64,000 nucleotides of DNA from an uncultured Ruminococcus sp. (GTDB taxonomy: Bacteria > Bacillota > Clostridia > Oscillospirales > Acutalibacteraceae), in assembly GCA_902767845.1 (NCBI GenBank), contig CACXIV010000009.1, forward strand, positions 1-64,000, read 5' to 3'. Below the pieces are notes generated by a model. That model made no database searches. It saw only the letters and a program-made list of their open reading frames with translations, and had not been told where the DNA came from. Positions 54,201 to 62,729 of the stretch are shown in pieces. Position 1 is the stretch's first letter; every line of letters begins with the position of its first letter. The position numbers and the translations under genes were made by a program.

Positions 54201-54603
54201 CGAGGACGCCGTGAAAAAGGAGCTCAACACCAAGCTGAAAATGAAGGGGATAGTGCTCGACGACAAAACCGTTATCCACGCCATGGACAAGACCGACTCC
54301 GCCACATATATCCCCGTAAAGCTCGAATTTGACAGGCGGCAGTCGTCAAACAGGCTGAGCGCGGAAGAATTTGACGCCGTATTCAAAAAGGTAGACCTGA
54401 CCATCGAGGAGATGGGCGACAGGCTGTATGACGGAAAGATAGAGGCGGCTCCGCTCAAGGGCGCCTACGACGGCTGCGAATACTGTCCGTACGACAGCGT
54501 TTGCGCCTACCGCCGAAGCGAGCCGAGAAACGCCGTTTCGGGCATAGATAAAGAAAAGCTGATCGAACAGCTCAGAGAGGAGGGCGGCGACGAAAATGCC
54601 TAA
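51259..54603 (+). CDS. addB: Helicase-exonuclease AddAB, AddB subunit
   Basis: The 1,114-residue protein has an N-terminal Walker A (GRSGFGKTSYIYSKI), an inactivated helicase body and a C-terminal PD-(D/E)XK nuclease with an iron-sulfur cluster: NCPFSYFC plus C1073-x2-C1076-x5-C1082. With AddA it resects double-strand breaks and recognises Chi-like sites. GGAGG precedes ATG 51259; the same frame is open slightly upstream inside spoIIR. addA overlaps by eight bases. Confidence 0.96.
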   Translation: MLQFILGRSGFGKTSYIYSKIKEKVISGGDKIIMLVPDQSTFETEKSLFELLGAKNSGSVSVFGFLSLCRAVFERTANIPKNVIDDGTRAVIMSITLEQLSGKLTLLSEEKNKGISDLMISTLKECKKSGVTSDMLRAAAENIGDNTVKTKLIETALVLDSFDAIVSQSYIDPLDDLDRVYNILLENNELFSGYTIYIDSFSGFTAQQLKLVRLLMNRCENTYIALTLDPDLAQNEDVFATCGETYRRLKSIANRDFIRIASPVKLTECTRFKNDELKTLEAFAFRSRKPGNPFSGQPKNVSVYQASDRYDECEYIARRIKRLIIDEGCLYSDISVICHETDNYSGILDVVFEKYDIPYFMDVRKDADVKPVIRLVNSIFRMILDNLEREDVLSLLKTGLTQCSPEDISEFEGYVYIWNVNNSAFKKPFTQYPRGFAESLTKSDESALATAERVRSAVIEPVLRFKKDIKDKTGLEISTMLYSLMEDMGVPGELKRMYDEFAEADDPEYAEEQIRIWELLMDALDKTVAVIGETRLSAKRYYELLSKQIRSLDFAEIPRMLDCVTVTTAQRVRISSHKTAFVIGCNDGVFPAAPKSSGLFSAYEQKLLALNDLDFVEDYSDVANLETYMAYCCVTSVSDRLFVSYPTVDLKGEKFKPSQIVAEVSEAFPDIRILDKTDFEFSREDTMLAKKPAFEEYARSLFSGRELSGLRKFFENDSEYKPKAEAVRRAVQKAPFVLENSKNAEKLFGDSLNISASQIEKFSNCPFSYFCNYGLRIRKRYKAEINAMEYGTLVHYILELFFDKYEKSQYSSMTDSEIESFINDALSDYLAGYFGGEEGKTGAFLFELKVLSGNVLVLLRHIIEELSQSDFDVSDCELDISGEIPAYTVRLKNGRTVSIRGSVDRVDVMEKDGSKYLRVVDYKTGPKDFKLSDVLYGVNLQMLIYLRSIGVTGTQKYGEIVPSGVLYMPAAVTPVIADNLSEDAVKKELNTKLKMKGIVLDDKTVIHAMDKTDSATYIPVKLEFDRRQSSNRLSAEEFDAVFKKVDLTIEEMGDRLYDGKIEAAPLKGAYDGCEYCPYDSVCAYRRSEPRNAVSGIDKEKLIEQLREEGGDENA

Positions 54604-57600
54604 TTGGACTAAGCAACAGCAAAACGCGATAGATTCGACCGACGGCTCGGTGCTTGTGTCTGCCGCCGCCGGATCGGGCAAGACCGCGGTGCTCGTGGAG
54701 CGCGTAAAAAAAATGATAACCCGCGCCTCAAATCCGATCGACGCGGACAGGATGCTCGTCGTGACCTTTACGCGCGACGCCGCCGCCGAGATGAAGCAGC
54801 GAATCAGCAGCGAGATAAACGACCTCATCAAAAAGGATCCGTATAACCCCTCGCTCCTTGAGCAGAAAAAGCGGTTCAACAACGCCCATATTTCCACCAT
54901 CGACAGCTTTTGCGGCGACATCGTAAGGGAGTATTTCCACGCGCTCGGGATCTCGTCGGATTATCGGATCGGCGACAAGGGCGAGCTTGACGTGCTCGGC
55001 AAAAAGGCGCTCGACAAGACCTTCGACGACTTCTATGATTCCGCGCCAACAGGCTTTGAGGAGCTTCTAAACGCCTTTGCCGATTCAAAAAAAGGCGATT
55101 CCGCGCTCAGAAAGGCTGTCTTGAAGATCACCGGATTCCTCTCGACTCAGCCTTTTCCCGACGTATGGCTCGACAACATGCTGAACAGCTACAGCGAGAA
55201 AAACTTTTCAAGATCGCTCTGGGGCAGGATAATCACCGAAAACCTCGCGGACAATGTCAGCCGCCTTATCGCGCTGATGAACAGCGCTGAAAAATCGCTT
55301 GAAAACGAGCCCGAGCTCGCCGAAAAATTCCTCGATCCCGTCAGGGAGGAAAAGAGCTTTCTCGAAAAGCTGATCGTCAAAACGGGCGGCGACGACTGGG
55401 ACGGACTGATCGAATACATAAAGAGCTTTTCGCCCAAAAAGAATATCCGCGCTCCGAAGGGCTTTACCGACCATCCCGTGAAGCTCTCGGTCGCAAAAAA
55501 GCGCGACACGGTCAAAAAGGAGATCGCGAAACTGATCACGACCTACAATTACACCGAGCGCGAGGCCGACGCGGAGCTCGCCGAGGTAAAGGTTATCCTT
55601 TCGGTGCTGTTCGATATCGTAAAGGATTACCTTAAAAATTTTGAAAAGTTAAAGAACGATAAAAACATACTCTCATTCTCGGACGTAGAGCAGCTCGCCG
55701 TGCGGCTTTTGGCTGATCACAGCGGCGAAAACGGCTTTGAAAAGACCGACTGCGCCCGGGAGATATCAAGGCGTTTCGACGCGGTCATCGTCGACGAGTA
55801 TCAGGACGTCAACGACGTTCAGGAACTGATATTCAGCTGCGTCAGCACCGGCGACAATCTCTTTACCGTCGGCGACGTAAAGCAGAGCATCTACAGCTTT
55901 CGCCAGGCGAGACCGCAGATTTTCATAAACAGAAAGAACAGCTACACTCGTTATGACGAGAATGATCCACAATATCCTGCCACAATAATTCTCGACAAGA
56001 ATTTTAGAAGCCGCAGTCAGGTCTGCGATACTGTCAATTTCATATTCTCGCGCCTGATGTCAAAGCGCGCCGCTCAGATGGACTATACCCGCGACGAGTA
56101 CCTGTATGTCGGCGCGAATTACGACGAGGGACGCGACAACGAGAGCGAGATAGTGCTTATAGATAAATCCTCGTTCCCGGAGGATGTGTCAAAGGCTGAG
56201 CTGGAGGCCGCCTGCATAGCCGAGAAGATACATCAGCTTATTTATTCGGGCTTTGAGGTGACGGAGAGAAACGGAGCCAAGCGCAAGGCGACCTTCGGCG
56301 ACTTCGCGGTGCTCCTCCGAAACACAAGCTCGGGCGGCGCCTTCTCGTCAAAGGAGGACGGCAAGCGCAAAGGAGCTACGGAGTTTGTAAAAAACCTCAT
56401 AAGCCGCGGCGTGCCTGCCTACTGCGAGGACACCGACAACTTTTTTGACGCCGCCGAGATCAAGCTCCTGCTCAATTTTCTGCGGATAATAGACAACCCC
56501 TCGCTCGATATCCCGATGTTGTCGGTCGTATGCAGCCCGATATACGGCTTCACTCCCGACGAGCTCGCGGTCATAAGGGCTCAAAACCGTTACATCAGCC
56601 TTTATTCGTCGCTCTGCCAAAACAGGGAGCAAAGCGGCAAGATCGACGGCTTTCTTTCGGAGCTGAAGCGATTAAGGCAGTATTCGTCGGTTTGCACCGT
56701 AGACGAGCTGATCGGCAGACTGCTCGACTGCACGGCGCTCGGCGCGATCACAGCGGCGGTAAAGGGAGTTTCTTCGAGCCGGAAAAACATTGACCTCATG
56801 CGCGTTTACGCCCGTGATTTTGAAAAGAACGGCTGCAAATCTCTCTCGGATTTCATCTGCTTTATCGACAAAATGACCGAGAGCGACAGCGCGCTGAACG
56901 CCGCCTCGAACGCGGACAGCTCGACGGTCAACGGCGTCAGGGTGCTGAGCATCCACAAGTCGAAGGGACTCGAATACCCAGTCTGCTTCATCGCGGACGC
57001 CGCCCATCAGTTCAACGAGACCGAGTTTCGCGACGACGTCCTGCTCGACAGCAGAGCCGGACTCGGCGTAAAGCGGAAGGTCGGTATACTGCGCTATAAT
57101 ACGCTGCCGCGAGCCGCGGTAAAGCTCGAGCTTGAACGCGATCAGATCGCCGAGGAAATGCGCCTGTTTTACGTAGCGCTCACAAGGGCAAGGGAAAAGC
57201 TCTTTGTTATCGGCACGGTATCGAACGCCGAAAAATTCAAGGATTCCATGTATTCAAGGCTCAACGGCGACAAGGTCGAGCCCTTCACCGTCTCGTCCTG
57301 CAAGTCAATGTTCGAGTGGACAATGCTCGCCGCACTGCTCAATCCCTCGGTGCGCCGCCGGATACTCCCGTCGGCAGAGGCGGTCGGCGCCGACGATTAC
57401 CCCGAGTGGAAGTATTCCGAGATAAAGACCTTTGACGATATCGAGCTCTGTGCCGAGACCGTTATAAGTCAGGCTCTCGGCGAGGCGGAAAACTCCGCCG
57501 AAAGCGGCGTGAACTACGCCGATATCCTGAAAAAGAACCTCGGCTTCAAATACCCGAACGCCGATATAATGGAGCTTCCGCAAAAGGTCACCGCGTCGCA

Positions 57601-58180
57601 GGTCGCGCACAGTCAGAGCAACGGATACTTTGAGAGAGTGATCAAAAAGCCGTCGTTCATCAGCGGCAGGGCGGATTCCGTCGACCGCGGCACCGCGCAC
57701 CACGCCTTTTTGCAGTATTGCGACTTTGACGCCGCCCGAAAGGATATCGGCTCCGAGCTTGAACGGCTCGTGAACGCCGGAAGGCTCACCCCTGAGCAGG
57801 CTCGTATAGTTGATACCGAAAACCTGTCAAGGGCGCTGTCGGGCAAGCTGTTCGACAGGGTGCTCGGCTCGGAAAGGGTCTACCGCGAACAGCGCTTCAC
57901 CGCCAAGATACATCCGTCGCTGCTCGACGAAAAATACAGCGGCGTTGACAAATCGGTCGGAGTAATAATGCAGGGCGCAGTCGACCTCGCGTTTGTTGAA
58001 AACGGCAGCCTTGTTATCGTCGACTACAAGACCGACAGGGTCAGCGACATTGAAAAGCTCAGAGCGCTGTATCAAAAACAGCTTGAGCTTTACAGAGAGG
58101 CGCTGAGCAAAATGCTTGAGCTTGAGGTGAGCGAGCTGATAGTGTTCTCCATCCACCTCAACGATTATATAATTCTGTAA
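54596..58180 (+). CDS. addA: Helicase-exonuclease AddAB, AddA subunit
   Basis: The 1,194-residue UvrD-type helicase has the Q motif WTKQQQNAID, Walker A SAAAGSGKTAVLVERV, motif II VDEYQDVN, a LSIHKSKGLEYPV segment and LFYVALTRAREKL. A RecB-like nuclease follows (VDLAFVENGSLVIVDYKTD). It is the motor and second nuclease of AddAB for recombinational repair. The start overlaps addB. A bidirectional terminator follows. Confidence 0.97.
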   Translation: MPNWTKQQQNAIDSTDGSVLVSAAAGSGKTAVLVERVKKMITRASNPIDADRMLVVTFTRDAAAEMKQRISSEINDLIKKDPYNPSLLEQKKRFNNAHISTIDSFCGDIVREYFHALGISSDYRIGDKGELDVLGKKALDKTFDDFYDSAPTGFEELLNAFADSKKGDSALRKAVLKITGFLSTQPFPDVWLDNMLNSYSEKNFSRSLWGRIITENLADNVSRLIALMNSAEKSLENEPELAEKFLDPVREEKSFLEKLIVKTGGDDWDGLIEYIKSFSPKKNIRAPKGFTDHPVKLSVAKKRDTVKKEIAKLITTYNYTEREADAELAEVKVILSVLFDIVKDYLKNFEKLKNDKNILSFSDVEQLAVRLLADHSGENGFEKTDCAREISRRFDAVIVDEYQDVNDVQELIFSCVSTGDNLFTVGDVKQSIYSFRQARPQIFINRKNSYTRYDENDPQYPATIILDKNFRSRSQVCDTVNFIFSRLMSKRAAQMDYTRDEYLYVGANYDEGRDNESEIVLIDKSSFPEDVSKAELEAACIAEKIHQLIYSGFEVTERNGAKRKATFGDFAVLLRNTSSGGAFSSKEDGKRKGATEFVKNLISRGVPAYCEDTDNFFDAAEIKLLLNFLRIIDNPSLDIPMLSVVCSPIYGFTPDELAVIRAQNRYISLYSSLCQNREQSGKIDGFLSELKRLRQYSSVCTVDELIGRLLDCTALGAITAAVKGVSSSRKNIDLMRVYARDFEKNGCKSLSDFICFIDKMTESDSALNAASNADSSTVNGVRVLSIHKSKGLEYPVCFIADAAHQFNETEFRDDVLLDSRAGLGVKRKVGILRYNTLPRAAVKLELERDQIAEEMRLFYVALTRAREKLFVIGTVSNAEKFKDSMYSRLNGDKVEPFTVSSCKSMFEWTMLAALLNPSVRRRILPSAEAVGADDYPEWKYSEIKTFDDIELCAETVISQALGEAENSAESGVNYADILKKNLGFKYPNADIMELPQKVTASQVAHSQSNGYFERVIKKPSFISGRADSVDRGTAHHAFLQYCDFDAARKDIGSELERLVNAGRLTPEQARIVDTENLSRALSGKLFDRVLGSERVYREQRFTAKIHPSLLDEKYSGVDKSVGVIMQGAVDLAFVENGSLVIVDYKTDRVSDIEKLRALYQKQLELYREALSKMLELEVSELIVFSIHLNDYIIL

Positions 58181-58183
58181 AAG

Positions 58184-58215
58184 AAAAAAGCTCTTCCTTT
58201 CGGAAGAGCTTTTTT
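58184..58215. terminator. Bidirectional terminator between addA and the amylase gene
   Basis: AAAAAAGCTCTTCC pairs perfectly with GGAAGAGCTTTTTT around TTTC (14 bp). A and T runs on each side serve both strands. Confidence 0.97.
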
Positions 58216-58226
58216 ATGACGCGCCG

Positions 58227-59867
58227 TCAGGCGGCTTTCTTTTTAAATTCTCTTATTTTTTCTACCGCGTATTTTTGAATTTCCGTGGCGTCAAGGATAT
58301 CGACATATCCGTCGTCGTTTACGTCCGCAACATAAAGCTGGCGCTCGTCAAACGTGGCTTTTTGCGAGGCGTACTTCTGAACAAGCACTGCGTCGAGGGA
58401 ATCGACGTTGTTGTCGCCGTTGACGTCTCCGATCATGCCGTAATCAATGCCTCTGTCGTAAATGACCGCTATGGTGTTGGCCTTTACGGTACCGGTGATC
58501 TTGCCGTTTGCTACGGTGTATGTCCTGTTGTAGACCTCGTCGGTATACTCGCCGTCGGGAAGCTTTGAATCAGTGTTTACGTCAAAGTCCTCGTCGGTGA
58601 AGTTTACGATAACGGCGCCCTTGTTTCCGCGCTGGATATACACGTGAGCGTAATTGCGGTCGATTCCCGAAGCTGTATAGCTTTCGCCGACCATGGCGTT
58701 GCGGAAGTGGTTTATTGCCGCTACCTCGGGATGGTAGTAGTTGCCGTTTCCGGCGGGGCCGAGCTTGTTATCGCCCCACATGTTTTCGGCGCTGCTGTTT
58801 TTCGGACGTGCAAAGAACAGGGGAGTGGTGTCGCCCTTGGCGGCAATGATCGCCCAGCCTATCCTGACCTCGTCGTCGTTGATCTGGCTGTAGCTGCCGT
58901 CGTTGCAGTAGTTGTCGTGGCTCTCTACCCATGTTACAAGGTGGGTAGGATCAACGCCGGTCGCAGCGTAGTTGTTGATATATTTTGAATACATCTTGTG
59001 GGACGACAGACCCGATCTCAGGTTCTCGCCGTACTTGGACGCGGTTACGCTCAAAAGCTGAGAGTATTCGGCGATCTTGTCGGAGTTGTTGCCCTGCAGT
59101 ATCTCGCCGTACTGGAACTCGGCGTCGTTGTCGAGAATATTAGTCCAGAAATCGCTCTTAAAGTCATTTCCGTCCTCTACCGGTTCGTCGGGAAGCTCAA
59201 TGTGCTTGGCGGCGTCGTAGCGGAAGCCGTCAGCGCCCGCTTCGAGGCAATCGTTAAGGTAATCCTTTATCATGCTTTGGATGTCGGGGTTGGCAGTGTT
59301 GAGGTCATAAAGACCCGAGAGCTTGCCCTGAGTTACCTGATATCTTTTTGACCAGTTGCTTATCTCAACGCGGGGATGGAAGGCGTTGGGGATGTTTTTG
59401 ATCTCGGAAGAGATCGCGCTGTAATCGGAGGAGCAGTGGTTGGCGACAACGTCAACAATGATCTTTATGCCGTATTTATGCGCTTCCTCGCACAGATCCC
59501 TGAACTCGTCGAGAGTGCCGAGCTGATAGTTGCCGATCGTGTACAGCGTGGACTGATAGTGATACCACCAGCAGTTTTCAAGCTGCAGCTTGCCGCCGTT
59601 GCCGACCTTGCACTGGTTGATAGGCGAGGTCTGAACGGAAGTAAAGCCTGCTTGAGCGATCTGCGGCAGCTGTTCCTTGATCGTTTTGAAGTTCCAGCAC
59701 CAGGCGTGTAGGATCGCTCCGTCGCGGATGGTGGGCGAGAGTCCGTAGTCCTTCGCTCCGGCGGAGCTGTCGGTCGTTTGGGCTGCGCTAACCGAGAAGC
59801 ATACCGCGGAAATAACCATGAGCACTGCGAGCAAAACGGACAGCGGCTTTTTGAATTTGAATGTCAT
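58227..59867 (-). CDS. Secreted GH13 alpha-amylase with C-terminal dockerin
   Basis: The 546-residue protein has a signal peptide (1-29, SVSAA), a GH13 barrel and a dockerin. GH13 regions: DVVANH (139-144), GFRYDAAKH with nucleophile D218, acid/base E255 in YGE, and ESHD with D318. A beta-sandwich C domain (about 395-475) precedes a full two-loop dockerin (about 480-540: DVNGDNNVDSLD and DVNDDGYVDILD). It should hydrolyse alpha-1,4-glucan in starch and dock on a cohesin scaffold, as in the Ruminococcus bromii amylosome. The ribosome site is AGGAGG. Confidence 0.94.
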   Translation of the reverse strand: MTFKFKKPLSVLLAVLMVISAVCFSVSAAQTTDSSAGAKDYGLSPTIRDGAILHAWCWNFKTIKEQLPQIAQAGFTSVQTSPINQCKVGNGGKLQLENCWWYHYQSTLYTIGNYQLGTLDEFRDLCEEAHKYGIKIIVDVVANHCSSDYSAISSEIKNIPNAFHPRVEISNWSKRYQVTQGKLSGLYDLNTANPDIQSMIKDYLNDCLEAGADGFRYDAAKHIELPDEPVEDGNDFKSDFWTNILDNDAEFQYGEILQGNNSDKIAEYSQLLSVTASKYGENLRSGLSSHKMYSKYINNYAATGVDPTHLVTWVESHDNYCNDGSYSQINDDEVRIGWAIIAAKGDTTPLFFARPKNSSAENMWGDNKLGPAGNGNYYHPEVAAINHFRNAMVGESYTASGIDRNYAHVYIQRGNKGAVIVNFTDEDFDVNTDSKLPDGEYTDEVYNRTYTVANGKITGTVKANTIAVIYDRGIDYGMIGDVNGDNNVDSLDAVLVQKYASQKATFDERQLYVADVNDDGYVDILDATEIQKYAVEKIREFKKKAA

Positions 59868-59904
59868 AACTATTCCTCCTGATAGTTAAAAATATACCAT
59901 AATA

Positions 59905-59910
59905 ATTATA
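59905..59910 (-). promoter_or_regulatory. Probable -10 box of the amylase gene
   Basis: TATAAT on the minus strand, 38 bases before the start codon. The -35 is poor (GTTTAC at 17 bp), which may mean activator dependence. Confidence 0.5.
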
Positions 59911-59977
59911 ACATAAAAATTGCGATAGTAAACAACAAAGTTTTACAAATATATTTGTTGACTTTGCACAAACCGAT

Positions 59978-60010
59978 AAAAAGCCATTCCATGGCGTACC
60001 GTGGAATGGC
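59978..60010 (-). terminator. Terminator after pyrB
   Basis: On the minus strand GCCATTCCA pairs with TGGAATGGC around a ten-base loop, followed by TTTTT. Confidence 0.88.
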
Positions 60011-60026
60011 AAAGCTTTTATTCGGT

Positions 60027-61094
60027 TCAGTCTATCCGCTTGTCGCAGTAGTCGCACATATTCATGCCGAGCTTTTCGTAGCAGTAGTTTGGCAGATAAT
60101 CCTCGGTCTGCGTAATGCATTTGGGGTTTTTGCAGCGGTGCTCGCAAATCGTTTTGTCTCTTGCCCTCAGCACAAAATCCTCGTCCTGCAAAAGCAGCAG
60201 GATAAGCGCCATTCTGCCGAACATTCCGTACTGAGCCTGCTTAAAGTACAGCGCTCTGGGGTCGTCGTCGATATCGACGGTGATCTCGTTTACGCGCGGC
60301 AGGGGATGTAGGATTATCATATCCTCGCGCGCGTTGGCGAGCTTTTGTCTGTCAAGCACAAAAACATCCTTCTGCGCGAGGTAATCCTCCTCGCTCTTGA
60401 ATCTTTCGCGCTGGATCCTCGTCATGTACAGCATGTCGAGATCCTTTACAGCTTCGGCAAGGTTGTGAGAGATCGTGTATTTACAGTTGTGCTTTTCAAG
60501 GATATCAATAATGTAGAGCGGTACTCCGAGCTCGGGGGTAGAGATCAGCGTGAACGAGTTGTTCTCGTACCTAACGAGCGCCTTTATCAGCGAGTGAACC
60601 GTTCTTCCGTTGAGCAGATCGCCGCATACGCCGATCTTTAGGTTGCCGAGTCTGCCTTTTTCACAGCTCAGCGTTACGATATCCGTAAGCGTTTGGGTGG
60701 GGTGGAGATGACCGCCGTCGCCGCAGTTTATCACGGGTATATCGGAGTAGAGCGAAGCCGCCATAGCCGTGCCCTCGATCGGATGGCGCATGGCGATTAT
60801 ATCGGCGTAGCCGCTTATCACGCTGATAGTGTCCTTTAGGTTTTCGCCCTTTGCCACCGATGAGTTCATCGGATTGTCAAAGCCTATCGTTCTGCCGCCC
60901 AGTTTTAGCATGGCGGTCTGGAATGACATCTGCGTCCTTGTGCTCGGCTCATAAAAGAGCGTGGCGAGTATTTTTCCGTCGCAGGCGTGGCGGTAATCCG
61001 CCGGACTCTGCATGATCTTTTTGGCTTTTTTAACGAGCTTGTCGATCTGGGCGGTGGACATCGCCTCAAGGTCGATCAGGTTTTTGTTGAACAT
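60027..61094 (-). CDS. pyrB: Aspartate carbamoyltransferase with PyrI-like zinc tail
   Basis: The 355-residue protein has a catalytic PyrB body (about 1-310) with EPSTRTQMSF for carbamoyl phosphate, MRHP, HPTQTLTD and PLPRVNEI. The C-terminus adds about 40 residues with C321-x4-C326-x20-C347-x2-C350 and KCITQTED. That matches the zinc domain of E. coli PyrI (C-x4-C-x22-C-x2-C, NCISHAEP), without the allosteric nucleotide domain. It makes carbamoyl-aspartate, the first committed pyrimidine step. The ribosome site is GGGGGG; a promoter lies upstream. Confidence 0.93.
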   Translation of the reverse strand: MFNKNLIDLEAMSTAQIDKLVKKAKKIMQSPADYRHACDGKILATLFYEPSTRTQMSFQTAMLKLGGRTIGFDNPMNSSVAKGENLKDTISVISGYADIIAMRHPIEGTAMAASLYSDIPVINCGDGGHLHPTQTLTDIVTLSCEKGRLGNLKIGVCGDLLNGRTVHSLIKALVRYENNSFTLISTPELGVPLYIIDILEKHNCKYTISHNLAEAVKDLDMLYMTRIQRERFKSEEDYLAQKDVFVLDRQKLANAREDMIILHPLPRVNEITVDIDDDPRALYFKQAQYGMFGRMALILLLLQDEDFVLRARDKTICEHRCKNPKCITQTEDYLPNYCYEKLGMNMCDYCDKRID

Positions 61095-61115
61095 ATCAAT
61101 TCCCCCCGATTTATT

Positions 61116-61144
61116 ATTCTACCAGATTCCGAGTTATAAATCAA
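61116..61144 (-). promoter_or_regulatory. Promoter of pyrB
   Basis: On the minus strand TTGATT (61144-61139) and TAGAAT (61121-61116) are 17 bp apart. The -35 lies in the last codons of the upstream flavoprotein gene. Confidence 0.6.
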
Positions 61145-62729
61145 TATTATTTTCAATGACCGCCTCAGCGCACCTGATGCCGTCAACGGCTGCCGAGATT
61201 ATCCCTCCGGCGTATCCCGCGCCCTCTCCGCAGGGGTAAAGACCGCCCATGCCGATCGACTGCAGGCTTTTGCTGTCCCTGATCATCCTTATCGGCGAGG
61301 AGCTCCTTGTCTCGAGTCCTGTGAGCAGGGCGTCGCCGCAGTCAAAGCCGTTCAGCTTTTTGCCCATATCGCGGATCGCGGTTTTCATGTTCGCGCTGAT
61401 GTATTCCGGCAGGATACGGTTCAAGTCGCTCAGTTCGTGATTTGGGAGTATACTCGGCTTGACCGAGCCAAGGAATGTCGTTTTTCTGCCGGATATAAAG
61501 TCGCCGACCCTCTGCACAGGAGCCGCGAAGCCGCCGCCTCCGAGCTCAAAGGCGGCTTTCTCAAGCCTGCGCTGAAAATACATTCCGCCCAGCGGACTGT
61601 CGCTTCCGTAATCCTTTGGAGAAACTCCCACGAGCAGCGCGGCGTTTGAGTTTTCGCGGTCGCGCGCGAACTCGCTCATTCCGTTGGTGCAGAGCATGTT
61701 TTCCTCGCTCGAGGCGTTTACTACCCTGCCGCCCGGACACATGCAGAACGTGTACGCGCCGCGCTTGTCCTCGGTGTGGACGTTCATTTTATAGTAAGCC
61801 GCGCCGAGCGCCTTGTTTCCGGCGAATTTTCCGTACTGGCTTTTGTCTATCATTTCACGAAGATGCTCTATCCTCGCGCCGACTGAAAACGCCTTCGCCT
61901 CTATCGGCAGCTTTTTGCCGTAAAGCATCTCAAAGGTATCCCTCGCGCTGTGACCCACCGCGAGGATGACGCTGTCTGTTTCGATAACCGAGCTTTTGCC
62001 GCCGCGCTCAACGACCGCGCCGGTTATTTTTCCGTTCTTTTCCGTGATGTCCGTAAGCTTTGTTTCAAACATCACCGTGCCGCCGAGCGAGATTATCTCC
62101 TCGCGGATATTTTTCACCGTGGTTTTGAGCTTGTCCGTGCCGATGTGCGGCTTTGCGTTGTATAAGATCTCCCCGGGCGCTCCGTGCTTTACAAACTCGT
62201 TGAGCACCTTGCGCTGACGGCTGTCCTTTGTGCCGGTGTTCAGCTTTCCGTCGGAGAAAGTTCCGGCTCCGCCCTCGCCGAACTGCACGTTCGATTCGGT
62301 GTTGAGCCTGCCGCTCTTCCAAAACATGCCGACGTCCGACGTCCTGCTGTCAACGTCCTTTCCGCGCTCGATCAGAACGGGTTTCGCTCCGCTTTGGGCG
62401 AGTATCAGAGCGGCGAACAATCCGGCGGGACCTGCTCCGACGACCAGCGGAGCCGAGCCGCCCTTCCACCGCGGGACTTCGTAGCTGTACGGCTTAACGA
62501 ACGACGCGTTCCTGCATTTTTTTACCGCCGCGCTCTCGCCCGAAAAAAGCTCTACGTCCGCGGAGCAGAGAAAGTATATATTATCCTTTTTGCGCGCGTC
62601 GATTGAACGCCTGAAAAGGCTCAGGCTCTTGACCGCGCTTTCGCTGATTTTAAGCTCCCTGCATACCTTCTTTTTGACAGTGTCGTCGGAGTAGGACAGG
62701 GGGATATGGATGTTGCTGACTCTTATCAT
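61134..62729 (-). CDS. FAD-dependent oxidoreductase (COG2509-like)
   Basis: The 531-residue protein has an N-terminal region (about 1-85) that is not Rossmann, then VVGAGPAGLFAALILAQSGAKPVLIERG (95-122), the VQFGEGGAGTFSDGKLNTGTKD signature and GLYPCGEGAGYAGGIISAAVDGI at the end. This uncharacterised flavoprotein family is widespread in Clostridia and chloroplast-related lineages. Its substrate is unknown. It overlaps the HI0933-type gene upstream, so the two may work together. Confidence 0.88.
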   Translation of the reverse strand: MIRVSNIHIPLSYSDDTVKKKVCRELKISESAVKSLSLFRRSIDARKKDNIYFLCSADVELFSGESAAVKKCRNASFVKPYSYEVPRWKGGSAPLVVGAGPAGLFAALILAQSGAKPVLIERGKDVDSRTSDVGMFWKSGRLNTESNVQFGEGGAGTFSDGKLNTGTKDSRQRKVLNEFVKHGAPGEILYNAKPHIGTDKLKTTVKNIREEIISLGGTVMFETKLTDITEKNGKITGAVVERGGKSSVIETDSVILAVGHSARDTFEMLYGKKLPIEAKAFSVGARIEHLREMIDKSQYGKFAGNKALGAAYYKMNVHTEDKRGAYTFCMCPGGRVVNASSEENMLCTNGMSEFARDRENSNAALLVGVSPKDYGSDSPLGGMYFQRRLEKAAFELGGGGFAAPVQRVGDFISGRKTTFLGSVKPSILPNHELSDLNRILPEYISANMKTAIRDMGKKLNGFDCGDALLTGLETRSSSPIRMIRDSKSLQSIGMGGLYPCGEGAGYAGGIISAAVDGIRCAEAVIENNIDL

